From CAZZNQ01 sp964655775 (GTDB lineage: Bacteria > Planctomycetota > Brocadiia > SM23-32), in NCBI GenBank assembly GCA_964655775.1, contig CAZZNQ010000047.1, forward strand, positions 1-31,667: a stretch of DNA of 31,667 nt. The letters are read 5' to 3'. How positions within the stretch are numbered: position 1 is the first letter of the stretch; the number at the start of each line of letters is the position of its first letter. A program made the translations under genes and the position numbers. Under the pieces are notes generated by a model that saw nothing but the letters and a program-made list of their open reading frames with translations, did no database searches and had not been told where the DNA came from. Of this stretch, positions 7,708 to 15,847 are shown piece by piece.

Positions 7708-7748
7708 CGGGTCGGTCCCCTTTGGTTCAACTGATCGTCCGCAACGGG

Positions 7749-7778
7749 AGTATATTCCGCATCGTGCCTTGCCTGCAA
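7749..7778 (-). promoter_or_regulatory. Promoter for the GT-C glycosyltransferase and xthA
   Basis: On the minus strand TTGCAG (7778-7773), an 18-bp spacer, then TATACT (7754-7749). This places the transcription start near 7742 and excludes the upstream extension of the glycosyltransferase reading frame. It is divergent from the promoter at 7809-7837. Confidence 0.65.
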
Positions 7779-7808
7779 CTCGGCCCGTGGGACTCGGCCG
7801 TGCGCCGT

Positions 7809-7837
7809 TTGACACCGGCTGCGACGATGCGTAGAGT
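7809..7837 (+). promoter_or_regulatory. Promoter of the type I phosphodiesterase gene
   Basis: TTGACA (7809-7814), 17-bp spacer, TAGAGT (7832-7837). It predicts a start of transcription near 7844 and a leader of about 70 nt. Confidence 0.7.
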
Positions 7838-7912
7838 GAAGGCGTCGCCGGTGGGGGGACGGCAAGGTTTTTGGGAACGAGATCCCTCGCGCCCGCGAGC
7901 AACAGGAAGAAC

Positions 7913-9571
7913 ATGGCATCGGCCGGCAGAACAATCGTCATCGGCGTTGACGGAGTGGCGTTCGAGCTGATGGACCATTACGTTCGGGCGGGCGAACTGC
8001 CATGCCTTGCTTCTTTGGCGCGACGGGGCGCGTTTGTCAGGCTTCGGTCCGTGCGGCCCCCGAAGAGCCCTCCCGCGTGGACGACTATTACGACGGGACT
8101 GAATCCCGGCAAGCACGGCATTCTGGATTTCCTGCAGCACAACCCAACCGATCTCTCCAGGCGTCTGATCTCGTCGCGCGACTGTCGGGTGCGGCGTTTC
8201 TACCACTACGCCGGCGACCATGGGCGGCGCTGTTGCGTGGCGAACATCCCCATAACGTATCCGCCCGAACCCGTGCCCGGCGTGCTGGTCACCGGCATGC
8301 TGACGCCCGAGGGGGCCGAGGAATTCACTCACCCGGCTTCATTGAGTGCGGAACTCCTCGATCTGTTCCCCCGGTTGAGCTTCGGGGCGCGGCTTGCCTT
8401 CTCGGTCGATCGCAAGCACGAGTATCTCGATCATCTGCTTCGCACGACGGAGCAGCACGGCCGACTGGCCCTGCACCTGTTTCGGAACGTCGAATCCGAT
8501 CTCTTCTTCTTCGTCTTCATGCAGAGCGATCACGCCTCGCACAAGCTGTGGGGACCGTTCGACGCCGATGCGCGGTCGCACGGGACGGCGGACGGGCCTT
8601 TCTACGAAGGCGTGCCGCGCGTGCTGAAGAATATCGACGAGCAGATGGAGGCCCTTCTCGCCGAGACGGACGAGCAGGATACCGTGCTCGTTCTCTCCGA
8701 TCACGGCGGCGGCCCGTTGAAGGGACTGGTCAACGTGAACCGGTGGCTTGTGCGGGAGGGATTCCTGGCGCCGCGCGGGGGGCTGCGCAGTTCCCTCAAA
8801 CGAACGATGGCCCGGCTGGACGTGGTCGCCCGGGCCTACCGGCTGGTCGCGCGCATGGGCCTGGGCAAGCTCGCTGGGGCTTTCTCGAGCCGGTTCCGGC
8901 TCGCCGCACTGAACTCGTTCCAGTCGCTGGAGGGCGGCATTGACTGGGAGCGCACGCGGGCGTACGTCGCCACCTCGTTCCCCGGCATCTTCATCAACCG
9001 TGAAGGGCGCGAGCCGTGCGGCACCGTTGCGCCGGGCGCGGAATACGACGCCGTCTGCCGCGATCTGACCGAGCGGCTGCATCGTCTGAAGGACGAGCAG
9101 GGAAGGCCGGTTGTGGACGAGGTATGCATGGCACGCGATCTTTTCGAAGGTCCCTGCACCGAGGAGTTCCCCGACATCATCTTCAGCATGGCGGGCTACA
9201 GCCTGGATGTCTCCAAGAAGATCGGGCTTGACCCGGGCGATTTGTTCGAGGACGAACCGAAGGGGATCACGGGCACCCACACGCTGGACGGCTTCCTGGC
9301 GGCCGCCGGGCCCGGTGTCCGCGTCGGTGCAGACGCCGAGGGGGCAAACGTCGGGGATATCGCGCCCACGGTTCTGTATGCGATGGGTTGCCCGATTCCG
9401 ACCTACATGGACGGTCGGCCCCTGCTCGACCTGTTCGACGAAGAGTACGTGCGCCGGAACCCCGTGCAGCGGGATGCGGATGCCCATCCGGGAGGCGAGC
9501 AGGGGGAGCGCCGTACCCAGGACGGTTCCGGGGAAGTGATTGACCGCCTGCGGGACCTGGGCTACGTTTGA
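7913..9571 (+). CDS. Type I phosphodiesterase / nucleotide pyrophosphatase-like protein
   Basis: A 552-residue member of the alkaline phosphatase superfamily, phosphodiesterase branch. Metal and nucleophile sites are readable: D13 in 'GVDGV', the nucleophile region 'PPAWTTITTG' (T57 or T58), D206/H207/H210 in 'SDHASH', D263/H264 in 'LSDHGGG' and H456 in 'GTHTLDG'. The C-terminus 'EVIDRLRDLGYV' is a tail seen in many such enzymes. There is no signal peptide. The start is the ATG at 7913 behind 'CAGGAAGAAC'; an in-frame start at 7871 would add a poor N-terminus. Substrate unknown; the surrounding glycosyltransferases hint at a phosphodiester in envelope polymer or lipid metabolism. Confidence 0.85.
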   Translation: MASAGRTIVIGVDGVAFELMDHYVRAGELPCLASLARRGAFVRLRSVRPPKSPPAWTTITTGLNPGKHGILDFLQHNPTDLSRRLISSRDCRVRRFYHYAGDHGRRCCVANIPITYPPEPVPGVLVTGMLTPEGAEEFTHPASLSAELLDLFPRLSFGARLAFSVDRKHEYLDHLLRTTEQHGRLALHLFRNVESDLFFFVFMQSDHASHKLWGPFDADARSHGTADGPFYEGVPRVLKNIDEQMEALLAETDEQDTVLVLSDHGGGPLKGLVNVNRWLVREGFLAPRGGLRSSLKRTMARLDVVARAYRLVARMGLGKLAGAFSSRFRLAALNSFQSLEGGIDWERTRAYVATSFPGIFINREGREPCGTVAPGAEYDAVCRDLTERLHRLKDEQGRPVVDEVCMARDLFEGPCTEEFPDIIFSMAGYSLDVSKKIGLDPGDLFEDEPKGITGTHTLDGFLAAAGPGVRVGADAEGANVGDIAPTVLYAMGCPIPTYMDGRPLLDLFDEEYVRRNPVQRDADAHPGGEQGERRTQDGSGEVIDRLRDLGYV

Positions 9572-9581
9572 GACGGGCGAG

Positions 9582-9610
9582 TTGACACCTGCGGCCTGCC
9601 CCCATAGAGT
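9582..9610 (+). promoter_or_regulatory. Promoter of the exported six-hairpin protein gene
   Basis: TTGACA (9582-9587), 17-bp spacer, TAGAGT (9605-9610), the same -10 box as at 7832. Transcription should begin at about 9616-9618, only a few bases before the ATG of a 15-codon open frame at 9620. Confidence 0.7.
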
Positions 9611-9619
9611 ATCGCCGCC

Positions 9620-9667
9620 ATGGCTACGACCGTCCGTATGGACCTGAATCCAGCCCGATGCCTATGA
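9620..9667 (+). CDS. Possible 15-residue leader peptide
   Basis: An ATG at 9620 opens a 15-codon frame ending TGA at 9665-9667. The stop overlaps the second in-frame ATG of the next gene (ATGA, 9664-9667). The predicted transcription start is only 2-4 nt upstream, so translation would be leaderless. The main gene has no visible Shine-Dalgarno, so coupling through this frame is a reasonable idea, but so short a frame may be accidental. Confidence 0.25.
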   Translation: MATTVRMDLNPARCL

Positions 9668-11463
9668 CAGAATCCCGCCAGGCGCTGTTGCTCGCCGTCC
9701 TGTTCGCTGTTCTCGCGTTCGCATCCGGTTCTTTCGTAAGCGGCGCGGAGAGTACGATCGACACCTTCGCGGACCTACCCGTCGCTTCGGCGCCCGATGA
9801 GGACGCGGGGCGTGCGCTGATGGAGCGGGTGGCAGCCCGACTGAAGGGGGAGCAGCTACCCAACCTGCCGTCCGAACTGGCGGACGACGTCGAGCGGCGG
9901 ATCGTCTTCCTCTCGCTCGGGCGGGAAGAGGTATCCGCCCGCGTGGTGCGCGGCGCCGGGCGCGGGATCACCGCGGCCGTGGACGATGCGGCTGCCAAGC
10001 TCGTCATGCCGGACGGCGCCGACCTCGACTCCATGCGCGTGAAGCTGGACGTAGTGCTGGAGGCATTCGCCGTCGAAGTGGACGCGGAACAGGGGTTCCC
10101 ACGACACGATCGCAGCATCTACGGGCTCGCCCTGGAGGGCGCCGTCCGGGTCGCTCTGCTGCCGGAGCAGCTCATGTCGTACGGGGCGATGGACCTGGAG
10201 GGGCGCGCAGTCCTCGGGCGACTGGCCGTGCGGCTGGAGAAAGGCCAGACCGACCCGCAGGAGCTGAAGGACCTGCTGCTTTCACCGGATGTGCGGGCAT
10301 ACCGCTTCACCACGCAGGCATTCTTCCGGGACGGGGCGGACATCGTCTCTCTGTATCGCGGCCATCGCATGTTCCAGGAGGTGGACCCGACGCTCCTGCT
10401 CTCGGCGGTGGAGCGCGCCGGGCGGTACCTCGCCCGATCGATCGACGCCGACGGACGGTTCGCGTACTCCTACTGGCCCGGGCTGGATTACGACGCTCCT
10501 CACTACGGGATAGTGCGCCACGCGGGCACGCTCTACTCCATGTTCGAGATCTACGAGGTCACCCGCGACCCCGAGCTGCTGGAGGCCGGTAAGCGGGCGC
10601 TGGGGTTCCTGCTGGACGCCGTGAAGGAGGGGCGTGCCGTGGACCAGCGCGTGGCCTGCGTTGTGGAGGACGGCTACGTGAAGCTGGGCGCGAACGCGCT
10701 GGGGGCGGTTGCCATCGCGAAGTACATCGAGACCACCGGGGACCGGTCGTACCTGCCGCTGCTGCGGCGACTGGGTGAGTGGATACGCTTCACGCAGACG
10801 GTGGACGGGCAGTTCGCCATCCACAAGCAGAAGTGGCCGGGCGGACACGCGGCCCCGTTCGAGTCGGCTTACTATCCGGGGGAGGCGCTTCTGGCGATGG
10901 TGCGCATCTATCGGCTGGACCCGGATCCACGGTGGCTGGACACCGCGGAGCGCGGCGCGCACTGGCTCATAACCGTGCGGGACGCCGATGTGCCGACATC
11001 CGAACTGAACCACGACCACTGGCTGCTCTACGCGCTGAACGAGATCCACCGCAGAAGGCCCGATCCCCTCTATCTGGAACACACGCGCCGCATCACGCGG
11101 GCGATAGTGCAGAGCCAGAACCGCGATCCCGAGTGGCCCGACTGGCTGGGCAGCTACTACAAGCCGCCCCGGTCTACCCCCACCGCCACACGCACCGAAG
11201 GGCTCTGCGCTGCGTTCGAGCTGCTCCGCGACTTCGGCAGCGAGCACGAGGCCGAGGAGGTCCTTGATGCCGTCAAGCTGGGCGTGCGCTTCCAGCTGCA
11301 GACGCAGTTTCGTCCGGAATCCGTGATGTACCTCTCCGATCCGCACCGGAGTCTGGGCGCCTTCCACCGGAGCCTGACGAACTTCGAGATACGGATCGAC
11401 TACGTGCAGCACAACGTTTCCGGGATGCTTGCCCTGCGCCGCATTCTGCTCTCCAGGCCGTAG
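9658..11463 (+). CDS. Exported (alpha/alpha)-barrel protein, possible glycosidase or epimerase
   Basis: A 601-residue protein with a signal peptide (about residues 1-30). Residues 40-215 form a domain I do not recognise. From about 245 to the end, repeated helical hairpins with aromatic and acidic residues look like a six-hairpin glycosidase or C5-epimerase-type barrel; the 'IVRHAGTLYSMFEIYEVTRDPE' region near 286-307 is typical of that class. It probably acts on a polysaccharide outside the cytoplasm. Candidate starts are ATG at 9658 and at 9664; neither has a clear ribosome site, and the second overlaps the stop of a tiny upstream frame. It has its own promoter and ends 72 nt before the next gene. 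The enzymatic activity is a guess; the export and fold class are better supported. Confidence 0.6.
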   Translation: MPMTESRQALLLAVLFAVLAFASGSFVSGAESTIDTFADLPVASAPDEDAGRALMERVAARLKGEQLPNLPSELADDVERRIVFLSLGREEVSARVVRGAGRGITAAVDDAAAKLVMPDGADLDSMRVKLDVVLEAFAVEVDAEQGFPRHDRSIYGLALEGAVRVALLPEQLMSYGAMDLEGRAVLGRLAVRLEKGQTDPQELKDLLLSPDVRAYRFTTQAFFRDGADIVSLYRGHRMFQEVDPTLLLSAVERAGRYLARSIDADGRFAYSYWPGLDYDAPHYGIVRHAGTLYSMFEIYEVTRDPELLEAGKRALGFLLDAVKEGRAVDQRVACVVEDGYVKLGANALGAVAIAKYIETTGDRSYLPLLRRLGEWIRFTQTVDGQFAIHKQKWPGGHAAPFESAYYPGEALLAMVRIYRLDPDPRWLDTAERGAHWLITVRDADVPTSELNHDHWLLYALNEIHRRRPDPLYLEHTRRITRAIVQSQNRDPEWPDWLGSYYKPPRSTPTATRTEGLCAAFELLRDFGSEHEAEEVLDAVKLGVRFQLQTQFRPESVMYLSDPHRSLGAFHRSLTNFEIRIDYVQHNVSGMLALRRILLSRP

Positions 11464-11475
11464 CCGGCGCTGCTG

Positions 11476-11503
11476 TTGACATTCGGGCCGAACCGGCGAC
11501 AAT
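11476..11503 (+). promoter_or_regulatory. Promoter of the acetyltransferase/hydrolase pair
   Basis: TTGACA (11476-11481), 16-bp spacer, GACAAT (11498-11503). It begins 13 bp after the stop of the preceding gene and predicts transcription from about 11510. Confidence 0.6.
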
Positions 11504-11535
11504 ACTGCCGATAGGGCATGTGGTGAGCTCCCCGC

Positions 11536-12666
11536 GTGCGATCCCTGGAGGTGGAGTTGGAGTCCCGGATTCGAACCACAGTCGACGGCACCTCGCACCG
11601 GCGCGAGATCGTGCAGGACGGGCAGGTTGTGAGCAGGCTGAGCGTCTTGGAGCGCTCCGCGTGGCTGCTGGGCGTGCCCGTTACGTTCGGCGGTATCGGC
11701 GGCGTCTGGACCGATTCCGAATGGCGGCTCCGGGGTCTGAGCCGGCGCCTCATGGGCGATTCGGTCGAATACATGACGCGCCGCGGCTACGACCTTAGCA
11801 TGCTCTTCGGCATCAGCGATTTCTACAACAAGTTCGGCTTTCTACCGTGCCTGCCCGAACACCTAGTGACGATACAGACCCGCAACGCCGAGCGCGTGGG
11901 CGCCCAGTCGAAAGGCTTCTCCACGCGTCCCTTCAGCGATGGGGATGTTCCCTTCTGCATCGACCTATACACTCAGCGCAACAGGACGCGCTCGTGCGCC
12001 GTGACCCGGAGCAAGGCGGTATTTCGGGGATTTCGTCGTGGGAGCGGATGGGGGAAGGAGGCGGAGGCGTTCATGGTGGAGGACGCGGAAGGAAAACCGG
12101 TCGGTTACTTCGCGACCGATAAGTCGGACTGCGACGTGAAGGTACTGGAAGCGCACGCCACCAGCGCCCTGGCGGTCAAAGCCCTTCTCTACGCGCTCGC
12201 GCGCCTGGCCGTGAAGCGCCGGTGCGGGCGGATAGAGATGATGCTTCCCGCCGACCACGCCGTCACGCGGCGCGCGAAGCTCCTGGGATGCGTCGCGCAG
12301 ACCACATATAGCCGGATGGGTGGCGGCATGATGCGTATCCTGAACCAGGACTCCTTTCTTGAGAGGCTCCGCCCGGCTATGGACGCCAGGTTGCAGGCCG
12401 GCGCATTCGCCGGAAAGGCATTGCTCCTGATCCTCGACACCAACCTGGGGCAAACCGAGCTGCGCCTGGGGCCGAAGAGTAAGGCGCCCGAGCGGGCGTC
12501 CATCTCCCTGGGGCAGAACAAGCTGACGCAGGTGGTGGTGGGCTACAGGCGTGCGCTGGACCTGGTGGCGGACGACGACGTCGACGTCTCGGGACCCGCA
12601 GCCGAGGTCCTGGAGGCGGCATTTGGCGGACAGGAGCCGCACGTGTGGAGAAACGATCATTTCTGA
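11536..12666 (+). CDS. Eis-like GNAT acetyltransferase with SCP2-type C-terminus
   Basis: A 376-residue protein resembling the Eis group. The first GNAT part has 'FGGIGGVWT' (51-59) followed by the acetyl-CoA loop 'RLRGLSRRLM' (64-73). A second GNAT-like half follows (about 130-285), and the C-terminal hundred residues ('LRLG…ISLGQNKLTQVVVGYR…', ending 'RNDHF') look like the sterol-carrier-like domain of that group. It likely acetylates an amine. The N-terminus is short: the usual first strand and helices before 'VVSRL' seem absent, and an in-frame TGA at 11524 prevents extension. Start could be GTG 11536 or TTG 11557, the latter 5 nt after GGAGG. It is 21 nt upstream of the next gene and probably co-transcribed with it. 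Confidence 0.75.
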   Translation: MRSLEVELESRIRTTVDGTSHRREIVQDGQVVSRLSVLERSAWLLGVPVTFGGIGGVWTDSEWRLRGLSRRLMGDSVEYMTRRGYDLSMLFGISDFYNKFGFLPCLPEHLVTIQTRNAERVGAQSKGFSTRPFSDGDVPFCIDLYTQRNRTRSCAVTRSKAVFRGFRRGSGWGKEAEAFMVEDAEGKPVGYFATDKSDCDVKVLEAHATSALAVKALLYALARLAVKRRCGRIEMMLPADHAVTRRAKLLGCVAQTTYSRMGGGMMRILNQDSFLERLRPAMDARLQAGAFAGKALLLILDTNLGQTELRLGPKSKAPERASISLGQNKLTQVVVGYRRALDLVADDDVDVSGPAAEVLEAAFGGQEPHVWRNDHF

Positions 12667-12687
12667 AGCCGGCAGGAGGCAGATGCC

Positions 12688-14055
12688 ATGGAAGAAGCGA
12701 CGTGGGAGTTCCTCACGGACTTCGGCGCGGCCGAGAGCGAAGACCTCTCGGATCGAGCGCCTCTTCGCGTTCACCCGGATAATCCCGCCTACTTCATGGA
12801 CTACGCCCGGAAAGCCGTCTGCCTCACCGGCTTCCATACCTGGGACAACCTGCAGGACATGGGAGACGGGGAGCCGCCCGAGCCGTTCGACTACGGGGAG
12901 TACCTGCGTTCCGTGAAGTCCCACGGGTGCAACTACATCCGCATGTGGCGGTGGGAGATGCCCCGGTACAGGTATCCCGATTCACCCATGCGCCATTGTG
13001 TGCCTCAGCCCTGGCAGAGAACCGGGCCGGCCATCGCCCGCGACGGCAAACCGGCCTTCGACCTGACCAAGTTCGACGCCCGCTACTTCGTGCGCCTACG
13101 CGAAAGAGTTGAGCGGGCGGCGCGTGAAGGCGTCTACGTCTCCGTGATGCTGTTCGAGGGGCACGCCGTGCAGTTCGCCGAGGAAGCGTGGTGCTACCAT
13201 CCCTTTGCCGCCGGCAACAATGTCAACGATCTGGACGCCGGCTTCGGCGAAGGCGACGGTCGCGCCTACTACACCCTGAAGGCACGCTGGCTGACGTCGC
13301 TTCAGGAGGCATATGTGCGGCAGGTGGTGGGAGCGCTGAGCCACCTGGGTAACGTTCTGTTCGAGATCTGCAACGAGGCCGGTCAGTACTCCACGGAGTG
13401 GCAGTACCATATGATCCGCTACATCAAGTCCCTGGAGCGCGGGAAGCCCGTCCACCATCCGGTCGGGATGACCTTCCAGTTCAAGGGGGGAAGCAACGCG
13501 AACCTGTTCGCCGGTCCGGCGGACTGGATCTCGCCCAACTCTGAAGGCGGCTACCAGGACGACCCGCCACCTGCCGACGGCAGGAAGGTCGTGCTGGCCG
13601 ACACCGATCACCTGTGGGGCATCGGCGGCAAGCCCGACTGGGCGTGGAAGAGCTTTGTTCGCGGCCTGCACCCCGTGTACATGGATCCCTACCGGGACGA
13701 GGATCCGTTGTTCAGCGAGCTGTCCTCCAACCGCGGATGCCCTGAACTCCGCGAGCACCTGGGCTACATCCAGAGGTTCGCCCGGGGGATGAACCTGGCT
13801 GCGATGTCGCCGCACGGCGAGTTGGTCACGACGAGCTACTGCCTGGCGAGCCCGGGCGCGGAGTACCTCGTCTACCTGCCGGAGGCGGGGAGCGTAACGG
13901 TAGACCTGTCGGCGGCCAAGAGGTTCTTCCGGGTGAGCTGGTTCGAGCCGGAGACCGGCGAGTTCGCCCGCGAACCGAGTGTTGAGGGCGGCCGCAGCTT
14001 CCGCTTCCGTTGCCCCTTCGATCGGCTTTGCATTCTGCATCTGAAAGGCCTGTAG
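12688..14055 (+). CDS. Glycoside-hydrolase-like TIM-barrel protein
   Basis: A 455-residue protein resembling cellulase-like/DUF4038-type hydrolases. 'AVCLTGFHTWDNLQD' near 43-57 matches the usual start of the barrel, 'FEICNEAGQYS' has the Asn-Glu pair (N229, E230) expected of the acid/base residue of clan A hydrolases, and 'VVLADTDHLWG' (301-311) lies where a second catalytic acid would be. From about 385 a small beta domain closes the protein, like the C-terminal domain annotated as collagen-binding in this family. Unusually, there is no signal peptide. The ATG at 12688 follows AGGAGG at 8 nt. It shares a transcription unit with the acetyltransferase. Substrate unknown. Confidence 0.7.
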   Translation: MEEATWEFLTDFGAAESEDLSDRAPLRVHPDNPAYFMDYARKAVCLTGFHTWDNLQDMGDGEPPEPFDYGEYLRSVKSHGCNYIRMWRWEMPRYRYPDSPMRHCVPQPWQRTGPAIARDGKPAFDLTKFDARYFVRLRERVERAAREGVYVSVMLFEGHAVQFAEEAWCYHPFAAGNNVNDLDAGFGEGDGRAYYTLKARWLTSLQEAYVRQVVGALSHLGNVLFEICNEAGQYSTEWQYHMIRYIKSLERGKPVHHPVGMTFQFKGGSNANLFAGPADWISPNSEGGYQDDPPPADGRKVVLADTDHLWGIGGKPDWAWKSFVRGLHPVYMDPYRDEDPLFSELSSNRGCPELREHLGYIQRFARGMNLAAMSPHGELVTTSYCLASPGAEYLVYLPEAGSVTVDLSAAKRFFRVSWFEPETGEFAREPSVEGGRSFRFRCPFDRLCILHLKGL

Positions 14056-14063
14056 AGCCCCGT

Positions 14064-14082
14064 CTGGCGGCTATGCCGCCAG
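14064..14082. terminator. Possible bidirectional terminator hairpin
   Basis: CTGGCGGC-TAT-GCCGCCAG forms an 8-bp perfect stem between two convergent genes and overlaps the stop codon of the PAP2 gene. No T-run follows on either side, so it is not a textbook intrinsic terminator. Confidence 0.35.
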
Positions 14083-14616
14083 AAGCCATAGGCCGCCTGC
14101 AGCCGCCCCCAGCGTGGCACCCGCCAGCACGTCGCTGGGGTAGTGGAGTCCCAGCACCAGCCGCGACGCGGCCACCAGCACCGTGAACGGCACGAGCACC
14201 CACACAAGATGGGGGTAGGCCGCCGAGACCACGATGGTGAAGGACACGGCGTGCATTGTATGGCCGGAGGGGAAACTGTACCGGTCGATGGGGGGCACGC
14301 TAAGAAGGATGTCGTCCCGCACCATGAATGGGCGAAGACGACCTGTGTTTTCCTTCAGCAGCGTGTATACAACCAGGCAGCTCCCCCCGGCCAGCAACAT
14401 CAGCAGAACCGTCGGCAGCGCCGAGCGGCCGTGGCACAGCAGCAGGGCGCCGGCCAGCACGTACCACGCCGTTCCGTCGCCGATGCGGCTAACGGCTGCA
14501 AAGGCCCGGCGAACGAACCGAACGCGGCTGAGCCTATTCAATGCCACGCAGACAGGTATCTCCACTCGTGCTAGATGGCCCAACGGCGTCGGAAGGTATG
14601 CGTCAGCCATCTCCAT
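14071..14616 (-). CDS. PAP2-family membrane phosphatase
   Basis: A 181-residue integral membrane protein with the three phosphatase motifs: 'KENTGRLRP' (K88 to P96), 'PSGH' (116-119) and 'SRLVLGLHYPSD' (S151, R152, H158, D162). Enzymes of this family remove phosphate from lipid phosphates such as undecaprenyl pyrophosphate or phosphatidate at the outer face of the membrane. Its ATG at 14616 lies inside the end of the GT4 gene (14-nt overlap) behind 'GGGGAG', so it is the last gene of the PHP–GT4–PAP2 unit and probably serves the same lipid-glycan pathway. Confidence 0.88.
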   Translation of the reverse strand: MEMADAYLPTPLGHLARVEIPVCVALNRLSRVRFVRRAFAAVSRIGDGTAWYVLAGALLLCHGRSALPTVLLMLLAGGSCLVVYTLLKENTGRLRPFMVRDDILLSVPPIDRYSFPSGHTMHAVSFTIVVSAAYPHLVWVLVPFTVLVAASRLVLGLHYPSDVLAGATLGAAAGGLWLLAA

Positions 14617-15748
14617 TCTCCCCGTTAGCGTGTTCGAGCAGCATTCGTTCGAAGTTCCCGCAAACCTTGTCCCAGCTTAGGTCCTCCGCCGCCCTGCGGG
14701 CATTCCGCTTCAGCATGCGTCGCAGATCTTCGTCTTCGGCAAGCCGGATTGCGCACCGCACAAACGCCTGCTCGTCCCCGAACGGGGCGAGCATCCCGCT
14801 CTGCTCGTGGGCGATGCAGGCCCCGGCGGAGGCGTAGTCGTAGGCAACGGCGGCCAGTCCGCTGGCGAGGGCCTCGGTGGTAACGTTGCCGAAAGTCTCG
14901 GTAAGGCTGGGGAACACGAAGATGTCCCCGGAGGCGTAGTGGGCGGCCAGGCTTTCACCACGGCGCCATCCGCAGAAGACGAAGTCGGGATGTTCGCACT
15001 CGATCGTTTCGCGCAGCGGTCCGTCGCCCACCAGAACGAACCGGGCCGACGGGGCGACGTGGCGTATCGCCTCGTATGCGTCGACCGCCACGCCCAGGTT
15101 CTTCTCGGTTGCAAGCCGGCCGACGTATATCACGACAAGATCCCCGTCCGAGGCGCCCCATTCTCGGCGGAGTTCGGCCGAGCGCCTGTCGGGCCGGTAG
15201 AGGTCCGTGTCAACGCCGCGGCCGAGAACGGCCGTGTTGGCGAACCCTCGGTCGGCCATGCGGGAGCGCAGGGACTCGGTGGGCACCAGCGTGCGATCCG
15301 ATCGGTTGTGGAAGCTCCGCAGATACCGTTCGACGAGGGATTCCAGGTAGCCGATGTGATAGTAGGAGCCGTATGTTTGGAAGTTCGTGTGGAACCCGGA
15401 CACGACTGGTATGCGAAGCCGTCTGCCTACAAGCAGGGCTGCGAGGCCCAGTGGGCCTTCGGTTGCCACGTACAGGACGTCCGGGCGCGAGAGCGTCCAC
15501 AGGCAGTCCAGCGTGAACGGGGCGGGCAGGCCGAACCGCTGGATGCTGTAACCGGGAATGCCCAGGCCGGGCAGGGGCACGATCTCCAGGTTGCCGCCGT
15601 TGCGGCGAACGTCCGCACTGTCCCGTCGGGGACGGGCCAGCTGGACGGAGTGGCCGCGGTCGGTCAGCCATTCCACCAGGTGCCCCATGGTCATTGCGCA
15701 GCCGTTGACGTCGGGCGGGTACGTTTCCGTCACTACGCCAACACGCAT
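14603..15748 (-). CDS. GT4-family glycosyltransferase (MgtA/PimB-like)
   Basis: A complete GT-B enzyme of 381 residues. The N-terminal half begins 'MRVGVVTETYPPDVNGCAM' and contains 'VSGFHTNFQTY' (117-126). The C-terminal half has R211 and K216 ('GRLATEK') for the donor phosphate and the EX7E pair E284/E292 ('ETFGNVTTE'). The closest recalled relatives are GDP-mannose-dependent alpha-mannosyltransferases acting on glycolipids. I chose ATG 15748 because it gives the family N-terminus; a TTG at 15802 behind 'AAAGGA' would add 18 residues. It lies about 100 nt after the PHP gene and overlaps the PAP2 gene. Confidence 0.88.
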   Translation of the reverse strand: MRVGVVTETYPPDVNGCAMTMGHLVEWLTDRGHSVQLARPRRDSADVRRNGGNLEIVPLPGLGIPGYSIQRFGLPAPFTLDCLWTLSRPDVLYVATEGPLGLAALLVGRRLRIPVVSGFHTNFQTYGSYYHIGYLESLVERYLRSFHNRSDRTLVPTESLRSRMADRGFANTAVLGRGVDTDLYRPDRRSAELRREWGASDGDLVVIYVGRLATEKNLGVAVDAYEAIRHVAPSARFVLVGDGPLRETIECEHPDFVFCGWRRGESLAAHYASGDIFVFPSLTETFGNVTTEALASGLAAVAYDYASAGACIAHEQSGMLAPFGDEQAFVRCAIRLAEDEDLRRMLKRNARRAAEDLSWDKVCGNFERMLLEHANGENGDG

Positions 15749-15847
15749 GCGGCCCGGCTCTACGCGCGTATGATCCTCTTGTCTCTGTGCCGTCGTCGAC
15801 AAGGTTCGTGGTCCTTTCGTCGGCCTCTATGCCGGGCGGAATCCCGC

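Noticed and set aside
7708..7941. N-terminal extension of the GT-C glycosyltransferase frame
   Set aside because: It contains both divergent promoters and overlaps the start of the phosphodiesterase gene.
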